Of a DNA stretch of 56,495 nucleotides, positions 43,014 to 53,626 are shown in pieces (within the stretch, counting starts at the first letter, position 1; each line of letters opens with the position of its first letter). This stretch comes from an uncultured Pseudomonadota bacterium (GTDB lineage: Bacteria > Pseudomonadota > Gammaproteobacteria > Steroidobacterales > Steroidobacteraceae). The notes below the pieces were generated by a model, which ran no database searches, was not told where the DNA came from, and saw nothing but the letters and a program-made list of their open reading frames with translations. The position numbers were made by a program, and so were the translations under genes. Where the stretch lies: contig CAIYVA010000151.1 in assembly GCA_903929455.1 (NCBI GenBank), positions 1 through 56,495 on the forward strand, given 5' to 3'.

Positions 43014-44138
43014 GTGAGCACACAGAAATATGATTTAGCGATCGTTGGTGCCGGCATTCTCGGCTTATCCGCTGCCTTGGCGGCTGCTAAGCGAGGATTG
43101 AAGGTGGTCGTGCTCGATCGCAGCAGCCGAGCCATGGGCGCGTCGGTTCGTAACTTCGGATTTGTGACCGTCACGGGTCAAGATCGCGAGCACACGTGGT
43201 TGCGGGCGCGCCGATCGCGGGAGATTTGGTTGGAGGTTGCGGGTGCAGCCGGCATTCCCATTGCCCAAACGGGTGCGTGGATCACCACACAGCGCCCTGA
43301 GGCCACAAGGGTCCTTGAGCAGTTCATGGCATCGGATATGTCGGAAGGCTGTGAACTGTTGACGCAACCGGAGGCTAAGACACGCTGTCCTTGGTTAACG
43401 CATGACCACGTGGGCGCAGTGTTGTGGAGTCCGCATGAGTTACGCGTTGAGTCGGTCGACGCCATCCCTCAGTTGGCCCGTTGGTTGAGCGCCCATTATG
43501 GCGTCGTGTTTTTGTGGAACACGGCAGTCAAATCCATTGATCTACCCGTAGTGAGCACGGCTCAAGGGCCAGTACTGGCTGAGCGGGCAATCGTTTGTCC
43601 GGGGGAGGACACGATTAGCCTTTACTCCGATCGGCCGGGTATGGGCGCGATCAGTCGGTGCCAATTGCAGATGCTTCGTCTGGACAGCCCAGGCTATCGA
43701 CTGCCGGGCACCGTGATGTCAGATTTAAGCCTGTTACGGTACGGTGGTTTCGCAATGCAGCCAGCGGCGCACGCACTGCGTAGTCGAGTATCAACGGAGC
43801 TCCCGCAGTTTCTGGATCAGGGCATTCACTTAATCATCGCGCAGAGCGCGGATGGCAGTTTGGTTGTGGGGGATAGTCATCGTTACGATCAAGCGGTGTC
43901 TCCTTTCGCCCAAGAGAGTGTTGATCAGATGATTTTAGAAGAGTTTGGGCGGGTGACCGGCCGACCCGCGCCCGCGGTACGTGAGCGCTGGATGGGCTCC
44001 TATGCTTATTTGGCAAATACACCTGTATTTATGGACTCGCCAGCTGATAATGTTCGCTTAGCGATCGTCACCAGTGGCATCGGGGCGTCAACGGGTTTTG
44101 CCATCGGCGAAGAACTGATTTCGGACTTATTATCATAA
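43014..44138 (+). CDS. TIGR03364-type FAD-dependent oxidoreductase
   Basis: A 374-residue FAD-dependent amine or amino acid oxidase (DAO fold). The FAD motif is G-A-G-I-L-G-L-S near residue 10, followed by a second-strand acid in V-L-D-R-S, then A-M-G-A-S-V-R-N-F-G-F. The latter with its V-R-N-F-G matches the TIGR03364 clade, which is linked to phosphonate genes and includes oxidases acting on 2-aminoethylphosphonate analogues. It begins with GTG and is followed after 60 bases by phnW. The likely role is oxidative deamination or N-demethylation of an aminophosphonate, feeding PhnW or bypassing it. Confidence 0.85.
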   Translation: MSTQKYDLAIVGAGILGLSAALAAAKRGLKVVVLDRSSRAMGASVRNFGFVTVTGQDREHTWLRARRSREIWLEVAGAAGIPIAQTGAWITTQRPEATRVLEQFMASDMSEGCELLTQPEAKTRCPWLTHDHVGAVLWSPHELRVESVDAIPQLARWLSAHYGVVFLWNTAVKSIDLPVVSTAQGPVLAERAIVCPGEDTISLYSDRPGMGAISRCQLQMLRLDSPGYRLPGTVMSDLSLLRYGGFAMQPAAHALRSRVSTELPQFLDQGIHLIIAQSADGSLVVGDSHRYDQAVSPFAQESVDQMILEEFGRVTGRPAPAVRERWMGSYAYLANTPVFMDSPADNVRLAIVTSGIGASTGFAIGEELISDLLS

Positions 44139-44198
44139 GGATGATTGCATCATGATACGCGCGCTTGCTCAGACCGCAACCGATATAGGGTGCACGCC

Positions 44199-45305
44199 AT
44201 GACAGATGCTATTTTATTGACGCCTGGACCGCTGACGACGTCGGCGGAGACCAAAGCGGCGATGCAGTCCGATTGGGGATCGTGGGATCAGGCTTTTAAT
44301 ACCCTGACTGCTTCCGTGTGTAGCGACTTATTGTCTATTGCGAATGCCAGTGCTGAGCATGTGTGTGTGCCACTACAAGGGAGTGGCACGTTCTCTGTAG
44401 AAGCGGCACTCGGGACGTTGGTGCCAAAAAAAGGGAAAGTGCTGGTTCCAGATAACGGTAGCTACTGCAAGCGCATCGTTAAAATTCTTGAGTATCTTGG
44501 TCGTGAAGTGGTGGTACTGGCTCATGCGGAAACGGAGCCTGCCAATTTAACGCGCATCGATGAGGCATTGCGTGCCGACCCGTCCATCACACACGTTGCG
44601 CAAGTGCACTGCGAAACGGGCACCGGCATATTGAACCCGCTAGCAGAGATCGCGACACTGGTAGCCAGTCATGGTCGGCGATTGATTATCGATGCGATGA
44701 GCTCCTACGCCGCTCTGCCCATTGATGCCAAAACGCTGCCCTTTGATGGGTTGATTGCTGCATCGGGAAAATGCTTGGAAGGCGTGCCAGGCATGGGCCT
44801 GGTGCTGGCTAATCGGAAAAGCCTAGAAGCGTCGGTTGGTAATAGTCATTCGCTCGCCCTCGATCTGTGTGATCAATGGCAATACATGCAAAAGACCGGT
44901 CAGTGGCGATACACGCCGCCTACCCATGTGGTGGCCGCTTTGCGTTCTGCGATTGATCAGTACCTGCGTGCCGGTGGAGCGCCGGCGCGACTCGCACGCT
45001 ATCAGGCTAACTGCCAAGCGCTGGTGTCAGGAATGCGTGCAATGGGCTTTAAGACACTGCTACCGGATACGGTTCAGGCGCCGATTATTGTTACTTTTCA
45101 TTCGCCGCCCGATCCGGCGTACGATTTTGGCGAATTTTATCGGCGTATCCGCGATAGAGGATTCATTATCTATCCGGGCAAGCTCACCACGATTGATACA
45201 TTTCGCATTGGTTGCATTGGGGCGATCGGTCCTGAGGTGTTGGTTAACGCCGTTTCGGCGGTTGCGAGTGTGATGCGTGAGATGGGCGTGACACGATTCT
45301 CATGA
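44199..45305 (+). CDS. phnW: 2-aminoethylphosphonate-pyruvate transaminase
   Basis: A 368-residue class V aminotransferase that converts 2-aminoethylphosphonate and pyruvate to phosphonoacetaldehyde and alanine. It has the family start [19 protein letters not shown], the pocket motif [11 protein letters not shown]165 contacting the PLP ring, and the PLP lysine K191 in [10 protein letters not shown]. The ATG at 44199 is chosen over an upstream TTG at 44145 because AGGG lies eight bases before it and the conserved N terminus begins there. No phosphonoacetaldehyde hydrolase (PhnX) follows. Confidence 0.93.
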   Translation: MTDAILLTPGPLTTSAETKAAMQSDWGSWDQAFNTLTASVCSDLLSIANASAEHVCVPLQGSGTFSVEAALGTLVPKKGKVLVPDNGSYCKRIVKILEYLGREVVVLAHAETEPANLTRIDEALRADPSITHVAQVHCETGTGILNPLAEIATLVASHGRRLIIDAMSSYAALPIDAKTLPFDGLIAASGKCLEGVPGMGLVLANRKSLEASVGNSHSLALDLCDQWQYMQKTGQWRYTPPTHVVAALRSAIDQYLRAGGAPARLARYQANCQALVSGMRAMGFKTLLPDTVQAPIIVTFHSPPDPAYDFGEFYRRIRDRGFIIYPGKLTTIDTFRIGCIGAIGPEVLVNAVSAVASVMREMGVTRFS

Positions 45306-45448
45306 GGTGAGCGCTACGGGTTCGATCGTATTCGGGGGCCTAAATTTAAAAGGGCTGCTTTCTGTGGTGGCATTTTCTAATGGGTGTCCGTACCATTTCG
45401 CCACTTGGTCTGGTGGATAGACGAGCCTGACGAGGCGTGCGGAGACTT

Positions 45449-46078
45449 ATGTTATTGATAAATAAGCGATTTAATGTGTTTTCGGGTCTGTTGGCGCTGG
45501 CCTTAATGGCGAGCGTGACGGCTCATGCCGAACAAACGCCCGCGGGCGACGCCGCGCACGGCGCCAAACTGGCCTATACCTGCCTTGGCTGTCATGGGAT
45601 TGCCGATTATCGCAACGCCTATCCGGCCTACCGAGTGCCGAAAATTGGCGGTCAGCATGCTGACTATATGGTGGCGGCTTTGGCCGAGTATCGCAGCGGT
45701 GCACGCGTGCATCCGACCATGCGCGCTCAGGCATCGAGTATGACGGTGCAAGACAGCCGCGATATCGCTGCTCACTTCGCAACCCAGACGCCGGTGGCGT
45801 CGCAAGGAAAATCAGTGGGTGTACTGCCAGCCGCAGCCCAAGCCTGCGCCGCGTGTCACGGTTCGGATGGCGTAGGCATTCTTCCAGAATATCCAACGCT
45901 TGCCGGTCAGCAAGTGGACTATATAGAGCAGGCTTTACGTGCTTATCGTAAAGGTACGCGCCAAAATGCCATCATGGCAGGATTCGCTGCGACCCTTCAG
46001 GATTCAGATATTCACGCGGTAGCGGTGTATTTTTCTAATCAGAGCCCGGCACTTTGGGTGCCACACGCGACACACTGA
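45449..46078 (+). CDS. Diheme cytochrome c, c4-like
   Basis: A 209-residue exported cytochrome. A signal peptide ends after A-H-A at about residue 27. Two class I heme domains follow, with C-L-G-C-H at 45-49 and C-A-A-C-H at 133-137; M98 and M176 are candidate axial ligands in matching positions of the two halves. Such c4-type proteins carry electrons in the periplasm to terminal oxidases. The ATG at 45449 with GGAG just upstream is preferred to a GTG at 45437. A strong hairpin follows 22 bases after the stop. Confidence 0.9.
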   Translation: MLLINKRFNVFSGLLALALMASVTAHAEQTPAGDAAHGAKLAYTCLGCHGIADYRNAYPAYRVPKIGGQHADYMVAALAEYRSGARVHPTMRAQASSMTVQDSRDIAAHFATQTPVASQGKSVGVLPAAAQACAACHGSDGVGILPEYPTLAGQQVDYIEQALRAYRKGTRQNAIMAGFAATLQDSDIHAVAVYFSNQSPALWVPHATH

Positions 46079-46100
46079 TTCTCGTGACCGCGACGGTATC

Positions 46101-46140
46101 TGACACACAAAAGCCGGCGCAAGCCGGCTTTTGTGTGTCA
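46101..46140 (+). terminator. Perfect 18-bp hairpin with GCAA loop after the cytochrome gene
   Basis: TGACACACAAAAGCCGGC (46101-46118) and its exact reverse complement (46123-46140) flank a GCAA tetraloop. The lower AAAAGCCGGC/GCCGGCTTTT core is a classic intrinsic terminator shape, with the T run inside the stem. It is the most perfect inverted repeat seen in the window. It lies within or just before the start of the next gene, so it could also act in control of that gene. Confidence 0.75.
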
Positions 46141-47097
46141 GGGATCACCGATTTTGCCGATGGGATCTCAGCCATCGATACGCATCATATTAGACCCGCG
46201 TTAGATGCCAGTTATCTGTTGATTCGTAACGGGCGAGCCGCTTTTGTCGATACCGGCACTGCGCTTGCGGTACCCCATTTGCTTGCGGCGCTCGATCAGA
46301 AAAAACTCAGCGCAGAAGCGGTTGATTGGATTTTTTTGACGCATATTCATTTGGATCATGCGGGTGGCGCTGGCGCATTGCTTAAGCACCTACCGAATGC
46401 CCGTGTGCTGGTTCATCCTAAGGGTGCGCCCCACCTTGTTGATCCAACCAAGTTGATTCAAGCGACCATTGGCGTCTATGGCGCAGATTTTTTTGCAGCG
46501 ACTTATGGTGAGATTCTGCCTATTCCGGCGGATCGACTGCAGGTCAGTGAAGATGGCGTACCCTTGCTTTGGGTTGATCGCACCTATCAATGCTTGCATA
46601 CGCCTGGTCATGCTTTGCATCATTACGTGCTGTGGGATCCGTTGGCGCGTGCGGTATTTGCGGGCGACAATTTTGGTGTGTCCTACCGGCAGCTAGACGT
46701 ATCCGGTCGCGCTTTTGTGATGCCAGCCACCACGCCCTCCCATTTTGATCCGAGCGAGATGCACCGCTCCATTGATCGTATCGCTGCCTTGCAGCCGGCG
46801 GCGGTCTACCTGACCCACTATGGTCAGGTGACGGAGATTGAGCGGCTGGCCCAAGATCTCCATCGGGGCGTGGATGCTTATGTGGCGATCGCCGATAGGC
46901 ATCCCGCGGGCTTTGATCGTACCGTTAGGATGTGTGCTGAGCTTTTCGAGTGGCTGTCTGGCGAGCTTGACGCGCATGGTGACCAGAGCGATGTCAAAAC
47001 GCGCCACGAGGTGCTCGATTTAGACATCGACCTGAATGTTCAGGGACTTATCTCTTGGGCTACGCGCACCGGGACCACTAAGTTGAGTGGCACCTGA
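46135..47097 (+). CDS. MBL-fold metallohydrolase
   Basis: A metallo-beta-lactamase-fold hydrolase of about 320 residues. The zinc motif T-H-I-H-L-D-H-A-G-G is complete, with further metal histidines in C-L-H-T-P-G-H-A and D in F-A-G-D-N-F, and a late T-H-Y-G. The family (I-T-D-F-A-D-G-I-S-A-I-D start, H-P-K-G-A-P-H-L-V-D-P-T-K-L) is a glyoxalase II-like group of unassigned substrate. The start is uncertain: the frame is open through the upstream hairpin, GTG codons exist at 46084 and 46135, and none has a good Shine-Dalgarno. 46135 is chosen because family similarity begins there, although it lies inside the hairpin's right arm. Confidence 0.8.
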   Translation: MSGITDFADGISAIDTHHIRPALDASYLLIRNGRAAFVDTGTALAVPHLLAALDQKKLSAEAVDWIFLTHIHLDHAGGAGALLKHLPNARVLVHPKGAPHLVDPTKLIQATIGVYGADFFAATYGEILPIPADRLQVSEDGVPLLWVDRTYQCLHTPGHALHHYVLWDPLARAVFAGDNFGVSYRQLDVSGRAFVMPATTPSHFDPSEMHRSIDRIAALQPAAVYLTHYGQVTEIERLAQDLHRGVDAYVAIADRHPAGFDRTVRMCAELFEWLSGELDAHGDQSDVKTRHEVLDLDIDLNVQGLISWATRTGTTKLSGT

Positions 47098-47170
47098 GTC
47101 GTTCGCTAGCGTACTATATGACTGGGTTTTGGGAGATTTGCGTGACGCACATCGTGGCACGTTACCCAAC

Positions 47171-47191
47171 AGACGCAATAGCATTGCGTCT
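47171..47191. promoter_or_regulatory. Perfect inverted repeat just before prpB
   Basis: AGACGCAAT (47171-47179) and ATTGCGTCT (47183-47191) form a perfect 9-bp inverted repeat around a three-base AGC centre, ending 20 bases before the prpB start and just ahead of its GGAG (47200-47203). It is either the operator of an unidentified prp regulator or a 5' leader hairpin near the ribosome-binding site. No regulator gene is adjacent. Confidence 0.55.
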
Positions 47192-47211
47192 CATATTTCG
47201 GAGACTTCACT

Positions 47212-48105
47212 ATGGCAACCCCAGCAAAAAGCACGCTCACCACGGCCGGGCAACGCCTACGAGCCGCTGTGCAGCAAGAACGACCTCTGCAGGTGGTGGG
47301 CGCAGTGAATGCCTACACCGCCTTACTCGCTGAAAAATCAGGGTTTAAAGCGCTCTACTTGTCAGGTGCCGGCGTTGCGAATGCCTCCTTTGGCTTGCCT
47401 GACCTGGGTATCACCTCGTTAAACGATGTCTGTGAAGATGTGCGGCGAATTACCTCTGCCACCGATTTGCCACTGTTAGTGGATGCGGACACTGGCTGGG
47501 GTGCTGCCTTTAATATCGCGCGCACGACTGCTGATTTGATTAAGTCGGGTGCCGCCGGCATGCATCTGGAAGATCAAGTGCAGGCAAAGCGCTGCGGTCA
47601 CCGCCCCGGCAAGGCGCTGGTCTCGATGGTGGAGATGGTTGATCGTCTGAAAGCCGCAGTGGACAGTCGTGTCGATCCCTCGTTTGTCATCATGGCGCGC
47701 ACCGATGCGCATGCGGTGGAGGGGCAGCAAGCCGCGCTCGATCGTGCTCAAGCCTATGTAGAGGCGGGTGCCGACATGATTTTCGCAGAAGCGCTAACCA
47801 CCCTTGCCGAATATCGTCAATTCACCCAAACGGTGAAGGTGCCGGTGCTGGCCAATCTAACCGAGTTTGGTAAAACGCCTTTGTTTACAGTGACCGAGAT
47901 GGCTGACGCAGGCGTCTCCTTGGCGCTTTATCCTCTGTCGGCCTTTCGCGCGATGTCACAAGCGGCTTTGGCTGTGTACTCTGAAATACGAAGCAAGGGC
48001 ACTCAGCAAGGCGTCATTGATCGCATGCAAACCCGCACTGAACTATATGACGTGTTGGGTTATCACGAGTACGAGCAAAAACTAGATCAGCTATTCACAA
48101 AGTAA
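47212..48105 (+). CDS. prpB: 2-methylisocitrate lyase
   Basis: A 297-residue member of the isocitrate lyase/PEP mutase family, the last step of the 2-methylcitrate cycle, splitting 2-methylisocitrate to succinate and pyruvate. The Mg-binding D-A-D-T-G-W-G (91-97) and the catalytic loop K-R-C-G-H-R (126-131, catalytic C128) are present, and the M-A-R-T-D-A strand follows. GGAG is eight bases before the ATG. prpC follows after 41 bases and prpD after a further 32, making a three-gene operon; prpE, acnD and prpF are absent here. Confidence 0.95.
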   Translation: MATPAKSTLTTAGQRLRAAVQQERPLQVVGAVNAYTALLAEKSGFKALYLSGAGVANASFGLPDLGITSLNDVCEDVRRITSATDLPLLVDADTGWGAAFNIARTTADLIKSGAAGMHLEDQVQAKRCGHRPGKALVSMVEMVDRLKAAVDSRVDPSFVIMARTDAHAVEGQQAALDRAQAYVEAGADMIFAEALTTLAEYRQFTQTVKVPVLANLTEFGKTPLFTVTEMADAGVSLALYPLSAFRAMSQAALAVYSEIRSKGTQQGVIDRMQTRTELYDVLGYHEYEQKLDQLFTK

Positions 48106-48146
48106 CCACGACTAGAATGTATTAATCAAAGAGTGCGAGCAAACCC

Positions 48147-49307
48147 ATGAGTGACACCAACGCGCCCATCGCTGCCCCTAAACCTAAGAAGTCCGTCATG
48201 TTGTCCGGCGTGCTCGCCGGCAATACCGCACTGTGTACCGTTGGCCGTAGTGGCAACGACTTGCACTACCGCGGTTATGACATCTTAGAAATTGCGGATA
48301 ATGCTGAATTCGAAGAAATCGCTTATCTACTGATACACGAGCGCTTACCAACCGCGTCGGAGCTTGTGACCTACAAGCGCAAGCTCAAAGCCTTGCGTGG
48401 TCTACACCCCGCCGTGATCAAGGTGTTAGAAGCGTTGCCCAGCACCGCTCATCCGATGGATGTGTTGCGCACGGGCGTGTCCACCTTAGGGTGTGTCGCT
48501 CCTGAGGGCCTAGCGCAAGAGCATGCGGCGGCGCGTGACATCGCTGATCAGTTGATTGCGAGTCTCGGTTCGATGCTGTGCTACTGGTACCACTACAGCA
48601 ACAGCGGCAAGCGCATTAATGTGGAAACAGATGATGATTCTGTCGGCGCACATTTTCTGCACTTACTGCATGGCAAGCCTGCGCGTGCAGAGTGGGTGCG
48701 CGCGATGCATACCTCACTTAATTTATATGCCGAGCATGAGTTCAATGCGAGCACCTTCACCGCTCGCGTGATCACCGGAACAGGCTCCGATATTTACTCT
48801 GCGATTAGTGGTGCGATCGGCGCTCTGCGCGGACCTAAGCATGGTGGCGCCAATGAGGTGGCCCTTGAGATACAGCAGCGCTACCGTACGCCTGATGAGG
48901 CCGAAAAAGACATCCGCGCACGCGTCGCTAATAAAGAAGTGGTGATTGGCTTTGGCCATCCCGTTTATACCATCAGTGATCCGCGCAATGTCATTATCAA
49001 ACGAGTGGCTCACCAGTTGTCGGTGCTTGCCAATGATACGGCGCTGTATGACATCGCTGCCCGCTTAGAAGCCGTGATGATGGAAACGAAGAAAATGTTT
49101 CCTAACCTCGATTGGTTTAGCGCGGTGAGTTATCACATGATGGGTGTGCCTACGGCCATGTTTACGCCGCTGTTCGTGATTGCGCGTACGACTGGTTGGG
49201 CAGCGCATGTGATCGAACAGCGAGTTGACGGGAAAATCATCCGTCCTGGCGCCAATTATGTAGGCCCCGAGTCACGCGCCTTTGTGCCGCTCGCTGAGCG
49301 CCGGTAA
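48147..49307 (+). CDS. prpC: 2-methylcitrate synthase
   Basis: A 386-residue citrate-synthase-fold enzyme that condenses propionyl-CoA with oxaloacetate. The motifs include [10 protein letters not shown], the oxaloacetate-binding G-P-K-H-G-G-A-N-E and G-F-G-H-P-V-Y, and the catalytic aspartate region [10 protein letters not shown]. The first residues with [11 protein letters not shown] are the methylcitrate-synthase form. It lies between prpB and prpD, which fixes the methylcitrate assignment over citrate synthase. Confidence 0.95.
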   Translation: MSDTNAPIAAPKPKKSVMLSGVLAGNTALCTVGRSGNDLHYRGYDILEIADNAEFEEIAYLLIHERLPTASELVTYKRKLKALRGLHPAVIKVLEALPSTAHPMDVLRTGVSTLGCVAPEGLAQEHAAARDIADQLIASLGSMLCYWYHYSNSGKRINVETDDDSVGAHFLHLLHGKPARAEWVRAMHTSLNLYAEHEFNASTFTARVITGTGSDIYSAISGAIGALRGPKHGGANEVALEIQQRYRTPDEAEKDIRARVANKEVVIGFGHPVYTISDPRNVIIKRVAHQLSVLANDTALYDIAARLEAVMMETKKMFPNLDWFSAVSYHMMGVPTAMFTPLFVIARTTGWAAHVIEQRVDGKIIRPGANYVGPESRAFVPLAERR

Positions 49308-49339
49308 TTTTTTCACTTCACGTTTTATAGAGATGCATC

Positions 49340-50791
49340 ATGTCAAGCCACGATTTTAAGTCGACCGTTCGCCCTGCTCCGGATCAAGTGTTGGTGGACA
49401 TTGCCACCTATGCACACAGTGCACCCATCAATAGTGCGCTCGCCTATGACACGGCTCGCTATTGCTTGATGGATACGCTGGCCTGCGGTTTTCAGGCGCT
49501 GAAATATCCTGCCTGCACCAAATTAATGGGACCTGTGGTACCAGGCGCTACGATGGTGGGTGGTGCGCGCGTGCCAGGCACAAGCTATGAGCTTGAGCCT
49601 GTGCAGGCTGCTTTTAATATCGGCGCCATGATCCGATGGTTGGACTTCAATGACACGTGGTTGGCGGCCGAGTGGGGCCACCCTTCCGACAATCTCGGTG
49701 GAATCTTGGCAACGGCTGATTATTTGTCGCGGCTCAATGTGGCTGAGGGTCGTGCGCCACTGACCGTGCGCGCTGTGCTCACTGCCATGATTAAAGCGCA
49801 TGAGATCCAAGGTGTCACAGCGCTTGAGAATGCCTTTAATCGCGTCGGCTTAGATCATGTGTTCAACGTACGCCTAGCCACCACGGCGGTGGTCACTGCT
49901 ATGTTGGGCGGCACACAAGAGCAGGTCATTAATGCCGTCTCGAACGCCTTTATTGATGGCGGCGCACTCAGAACCTATCGGCATGCGCCGAATACCGGAT
50001 CACGCAAGAGCTGGGCGGCGGGTGACGCCACCAGTCGCGGCGTGCGTCATGCCTTCATGGCAATGACCGGCGAGATGGGCTATCCCTCAGCTCTGACGGT
50101 GCCTACTTGGGGGTTTTATGATGTCATCACTAAGAAGCCACTGGTTTACAAGCAAGGCTTTGGCAGCTATGTGATGGAGAACGTTCTTTTCAAGATTAGT
50201 TTCCCTGCAGAGTTTCATGCGCAGACGGCGGTAGAGGCGGCCATCACCTTGCATCCATCGGTTGCCAATCGTATCGGGGACATCGCTAAGATTGTCATCG
50301 AAACGCAAGAACCGGGCGTTCGTATCATTGATAAGACGGGTCCGTTGTCTAATCCAGCTGATCGTGATCACTGCATTCAGTATATGGTCGCTATCCCATT
50401 AATTTTCGGTCGACTCACTGCAGCCGACTATGAGGACAGTGTGGCGCACGATCCGCGAGTGGATGCACTGCGTAACGTGATGGAAGTGCGTGAGTACGCG
50501 CCCTTCACCAAGGAATACTACGAAGCCGATAAGCGGCACATTGGTAATGCCGTGCAGGTGTTCTTTAAGGATGGCAGCCAGACAGAGCGCATTCAGGTGG
50601 ACGTGCCAGTCGGCCATCGTAAGCGTCGTGCCCAGGGTATCCCGTTGTTGCTCGAGAAGTTCTCGCAGTCGGTGGCTGCGCATTTCTCGGCTAAACAGAC
50701 CGCTGCCATTGTCAGTCTATTTGCCGATCCCGCTAAGTTAGATGCCATGCCGGTGCAAGACCTAGTCGCGGCCATGGTGAAAAATAGCTGA
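49340..50791 (+). CDS. prpD: 2-methylcitrate dehydratase
   Basis: A 483-residue MmgE/PrpD protein matching true Prp[11 protein letters not shown], the conserved [19 protein letters not shown] region with the active-site acids and histidine, and [12 protein letters not shown]. It dehydrates 2-methylcitrate to 2-methyl-cis-aconitate. It closes the prpBCD operon. Hydration to 2-methylisocitrate would then need an aconitase encoded elsewhere. The other two MmgE/PrpD proteins of the window lack this W-L-D-F-N-D-T-W signature. Confidence 0.95.
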   Translation: MSSHDFKSTVRPAPDQVLVDIATYAHSAPINSALAYDTARYCLMDTLACGFQALKYPACTKLMGPVVPGATMVGGARVPGTSYELEPVQAAFNIGAMIRWLDFNDTWLAAEWGHPSDNLGGILATADYLSRLNVAEGRAPLTVRAVLTAMIKAHEIQGVTALENAFNRVGLDHVFNVRLATTAVVTAMLGGTQEQVINAVSNAFIDGGALRTYRHAPNTGSRKSWAAGDATSRGVRHAFMAMTGEMGYPSALTVPTWGFYDVITKKPLVYKQGFGSYVMENVLFKISFPAEFHAQTAVEAAITLHPSVANRIGDIAKIVIETQEPGVRIIDKTGPLSNPADRDHCIQYMVAIPLIFGRLTAADYEDSVAHDPRVDALRNVMEVREYAPFTKEYYEADKRHIGNAVQVFFKDGSQTERIQVDVPVGHRKRRAQGIPLLLEKFSQSVAAHFSAKQTAAIVSLFADPAKLDAMPVQDLVAAMVKNS

Positions 50792-50846
50792 TACGCGTAT
50801 TCAGCGAGTGCGTACGGGCTGAGTGAAGTCAGCGTAAACTAGCGGC

Positions 50847-51494
50847 ATGACTGCTCAGCCCCGTACGATTCTGCAGCAAGGCCTTGAGGCACTCGGCCTT
50901 GAGGCCAGTGCCACGCAGTGCGATCAAATGATGGCGTTGCTCGATTTGGTGGCCGAGTGGAATCAGAAAATCAATCTGACCGCGATCACCGAACCGGTGG
51001 CGATGGTACAAAAACACCTGCTCGACAGTCTGACGGTACAGCCGTGGATTAAGGGTCCGTTTGTGATCGATGTCGGTACCGGGGCGGGCTTTCCCGGACT
51101 GCCACTCGCCATTTTAAATCCGAACTTACGCTTTACCTTGCTGGACTCGACCGGTAAGAAAATTCGCTTCGTCGAGCATGTGATCCAAAGCGTGGGGCTA
51201 CCTGAGGTCACGGCGGTGTGCGCACGTGCTGAGCACTTTAAGCCCGAGCAGCGCGCTGCCACGGTGGTGTCTCGAGCACTGTCGACCGTTCCAGAGTTCA
51301 TTCGTTATGCCGGCCACATGGTGTCTAAGAGCGGCACGCTGTTAGCCATGAAGGGCAAGGACCCCGCGGCTGAGCTGGTGAATTTGGCTCCGCAGTGGCG
51401 TTTGCTGGGGGTGGAGCGACTGACCGTGCCTGGGTTGAGCGATCAGCGGCATGTGGCGCGTCTCGCACGCGTGGTTTTAGACCCGTCGATGTAG
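50847..51494 (+). CDS. rsmG: 16S rRNA (guanine527-N7)-methyltransferase
   Basis: A 215-residue SAM-dependent methyltransferase (GidB) that methylates G527 of 16S rRNA. The N-terminal helices end in W-N-Q-K-I-N-L-T-A-I; the SAM motif is V-I-D-V-G-T-G-A-G-F-P-G-L-P-L-A-I; K-K-I-R-F-V-E and the S-R-A-L strand follow. It precedes parA by 151 bases. In most relatives mnmG lies immediately upstream; here prpBCD does. Confidence 0.95.
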   Translation: MTAQPRTILQQGLEALGLEASATQCDQMMALLDLVAEWNQKINLTAITEPVAMVQKHLLDSLTVQPWIKGPFVIDVGTGAGFPGLPLAILNPNLRFTLLDSTGKKIRFVEHVIQSVGLPEVTAVCARAEHFKPEQRAATVVSRALSTVPEFIRYAGHMVSKSGTLLAMKGKDPAAELVNLAPQWRLLGVERLTVPGLSDQRHVARLARVVLDPSM

Positions 51495-51645
51495 CCGGTA
51501 CGCCGGTGACGATGGGTGGGCTAAGGCCCCGACAGCCGTAGGTGCTTGAGTGATAACGGGTATGACGACGGGCGCCTCCCTTTAGTCAGTGGACCCGGCG
51601 TCTCACCCCCGCGCCTACCGGCGCGGATGTTATTCTGACCAGCTT

Positions 51646-52454
<809 letters not shown>

Positions 52455-52458
<4 letters not shown>

Positions 52459-53375
52459 CGATTAAAAAGCCCGCCTTAGGTCGTGGATTAGGCGCGCTAT
52501 TAGGAGACATGACCGCTCGTCAGGTGGTGGCTCAGGCGAATGCGCCAACCACACCCATCGGTGTTGCTCCCATGCTGGATGAGTTGATCCGTTTGCCGCT
52601 CGATCTTTTGCAGCGTGGTAAATATCAGCCACGTGTCGATATGCGTGCAGAGTCGCTCGCAGAGTTGGCGGAGTCGATTAAAGCGCAGGGGATTGTGCAG
52701 CCCATCGTGGTGCGACCCATTGGTACGCAAGGCCCAACCGACTCTCAACGGTACGAGATCATCGCTGGCGAGCGGCGCTGGCGGGCGGCGCAGTTGGCAG
52801 GCTTGGCGGAGATACCGGCAATTGTGCGCCGCGTGCCGGATGAAGCCGCGGTGGCCATGGCCCTGATTGAGAACATTCAGAGAGAGAACTTAAATCCCCT
52901 CGAAGAGGCGCGCGCCCTGGATCGTCTGGTGGTGGAATTTAAACTCACGCACCAAGAGGCCGCGGAGGCAGTGGGCAGATCGCGCGCAACCGTCTCTAAC
53001 CTCTTGAGATTATTGGAATTAGCGGACGAGGTGAAGACTTTGCTGGCAGAGCGCGCGCTGGAAATGGGGCATGGACGGGCCCTGTTAGGCTTGAGCAGCC
53101 GCCGTCAGCAAGCCGAGGTTGGCGCTTTGGTGGCTAAAAAGAGCCTATCGGTACGTGAAACCGAGGCACTGGTGAGGCGCTTAGTGGCACCGACCCGGGG
53201 GGGTGAGGAGCCTGCTCCCGCGCCCGATGCGGATGTGAAGCGTTTAGAAATTGAGTTGGGTGAGAAATTAGGCGCCAAGGTCACTTTCAAGCAAGCGGCC
53301 AAGGGTCGCGGTCAGTTAGTGATTAATTATTCGAGTCTCGAAGAACTGGACGGCATCCTGGCGCACATTCACTGA
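52455..53375 (+). CDS. parB: Chromosome partitioning protein ParB/Spo0J
   Basis: A 306-residue ParB CTPase and parS-binding protein. The N terminus has G-R-G-L-G-A-L-L, the ParA-stimulating motif. The CTP-binding core has G-E-R-R-W-R-A-A and E-N-I-Q-R-E-N-L-N-P-L-E-E-A. The HTH is L-T-H-Q-E-A-A-E-A-V-G-R-S-R-A-T-V-S-N. The C-terminal dimer domain ends in the L-E-E-L-D-G-I-L helix. No canonical parS site was found by eye in the window. It shares four bases with parA and is probably co-translated. Confidence 0.94.
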
Positions 53376-53452
53376 CCCATCCTTTGGCCTATTGAGTCAA
53401 AAATAAGTGCCTCTACAGCGGCTTAGCATGCATCGCCTACCCATCTTTGCAC

Positions 53453-53481
53453 TTGCCGTAGTGGCCTAAGATACCTATAAT
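53453..53481 (+). promoter_or_regulatory. Sigma70-type promoter upstream of the atp operon
   Basis: A perfect TATAAT -10 box (53476-53481) is preceded at exactly 17 bases by TTGCCG (53453-53458) as -35. Transcription would start near 53488. It lies in the 251-base gap between parB and atpI and is the best promoter seen in the window. Confidence 0.65.
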
Positions 53482-53522
53482 GCGCGCGCCTGAGGGGATG
53501 CGTTCGCGCTCCCTGAAGCCGC

Positions 53523-53575
53523 AAGGCCACTGCACGCGATGTCTCTGAAAAATGAGGGCTGGCAGTGGTTTTTTT
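53523..53575 (+). terminator. Terminator-like hairpin with T7 tail in the atp leader
   Basis: CCACTGC (53527-53533) pairs with GCAGTGG (53562-53568), and the pairing extends outward through two G-U and two A-U pairs into the T run at 53569-53575. The loop is 28 bases. It stands between the promoter at 53453-53481 and atpI, about 85-90 bases after the predicted start, so it could end a short RNA or act as an attenuator for the ATP synthase operon. Confidence 0.5.
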
Positions 53576-53626
53576 GTGCGCCCAGTATTTGGCGAGCGAG
53601 CGGAGAGGCGGTGTAAGGATGAGCGG

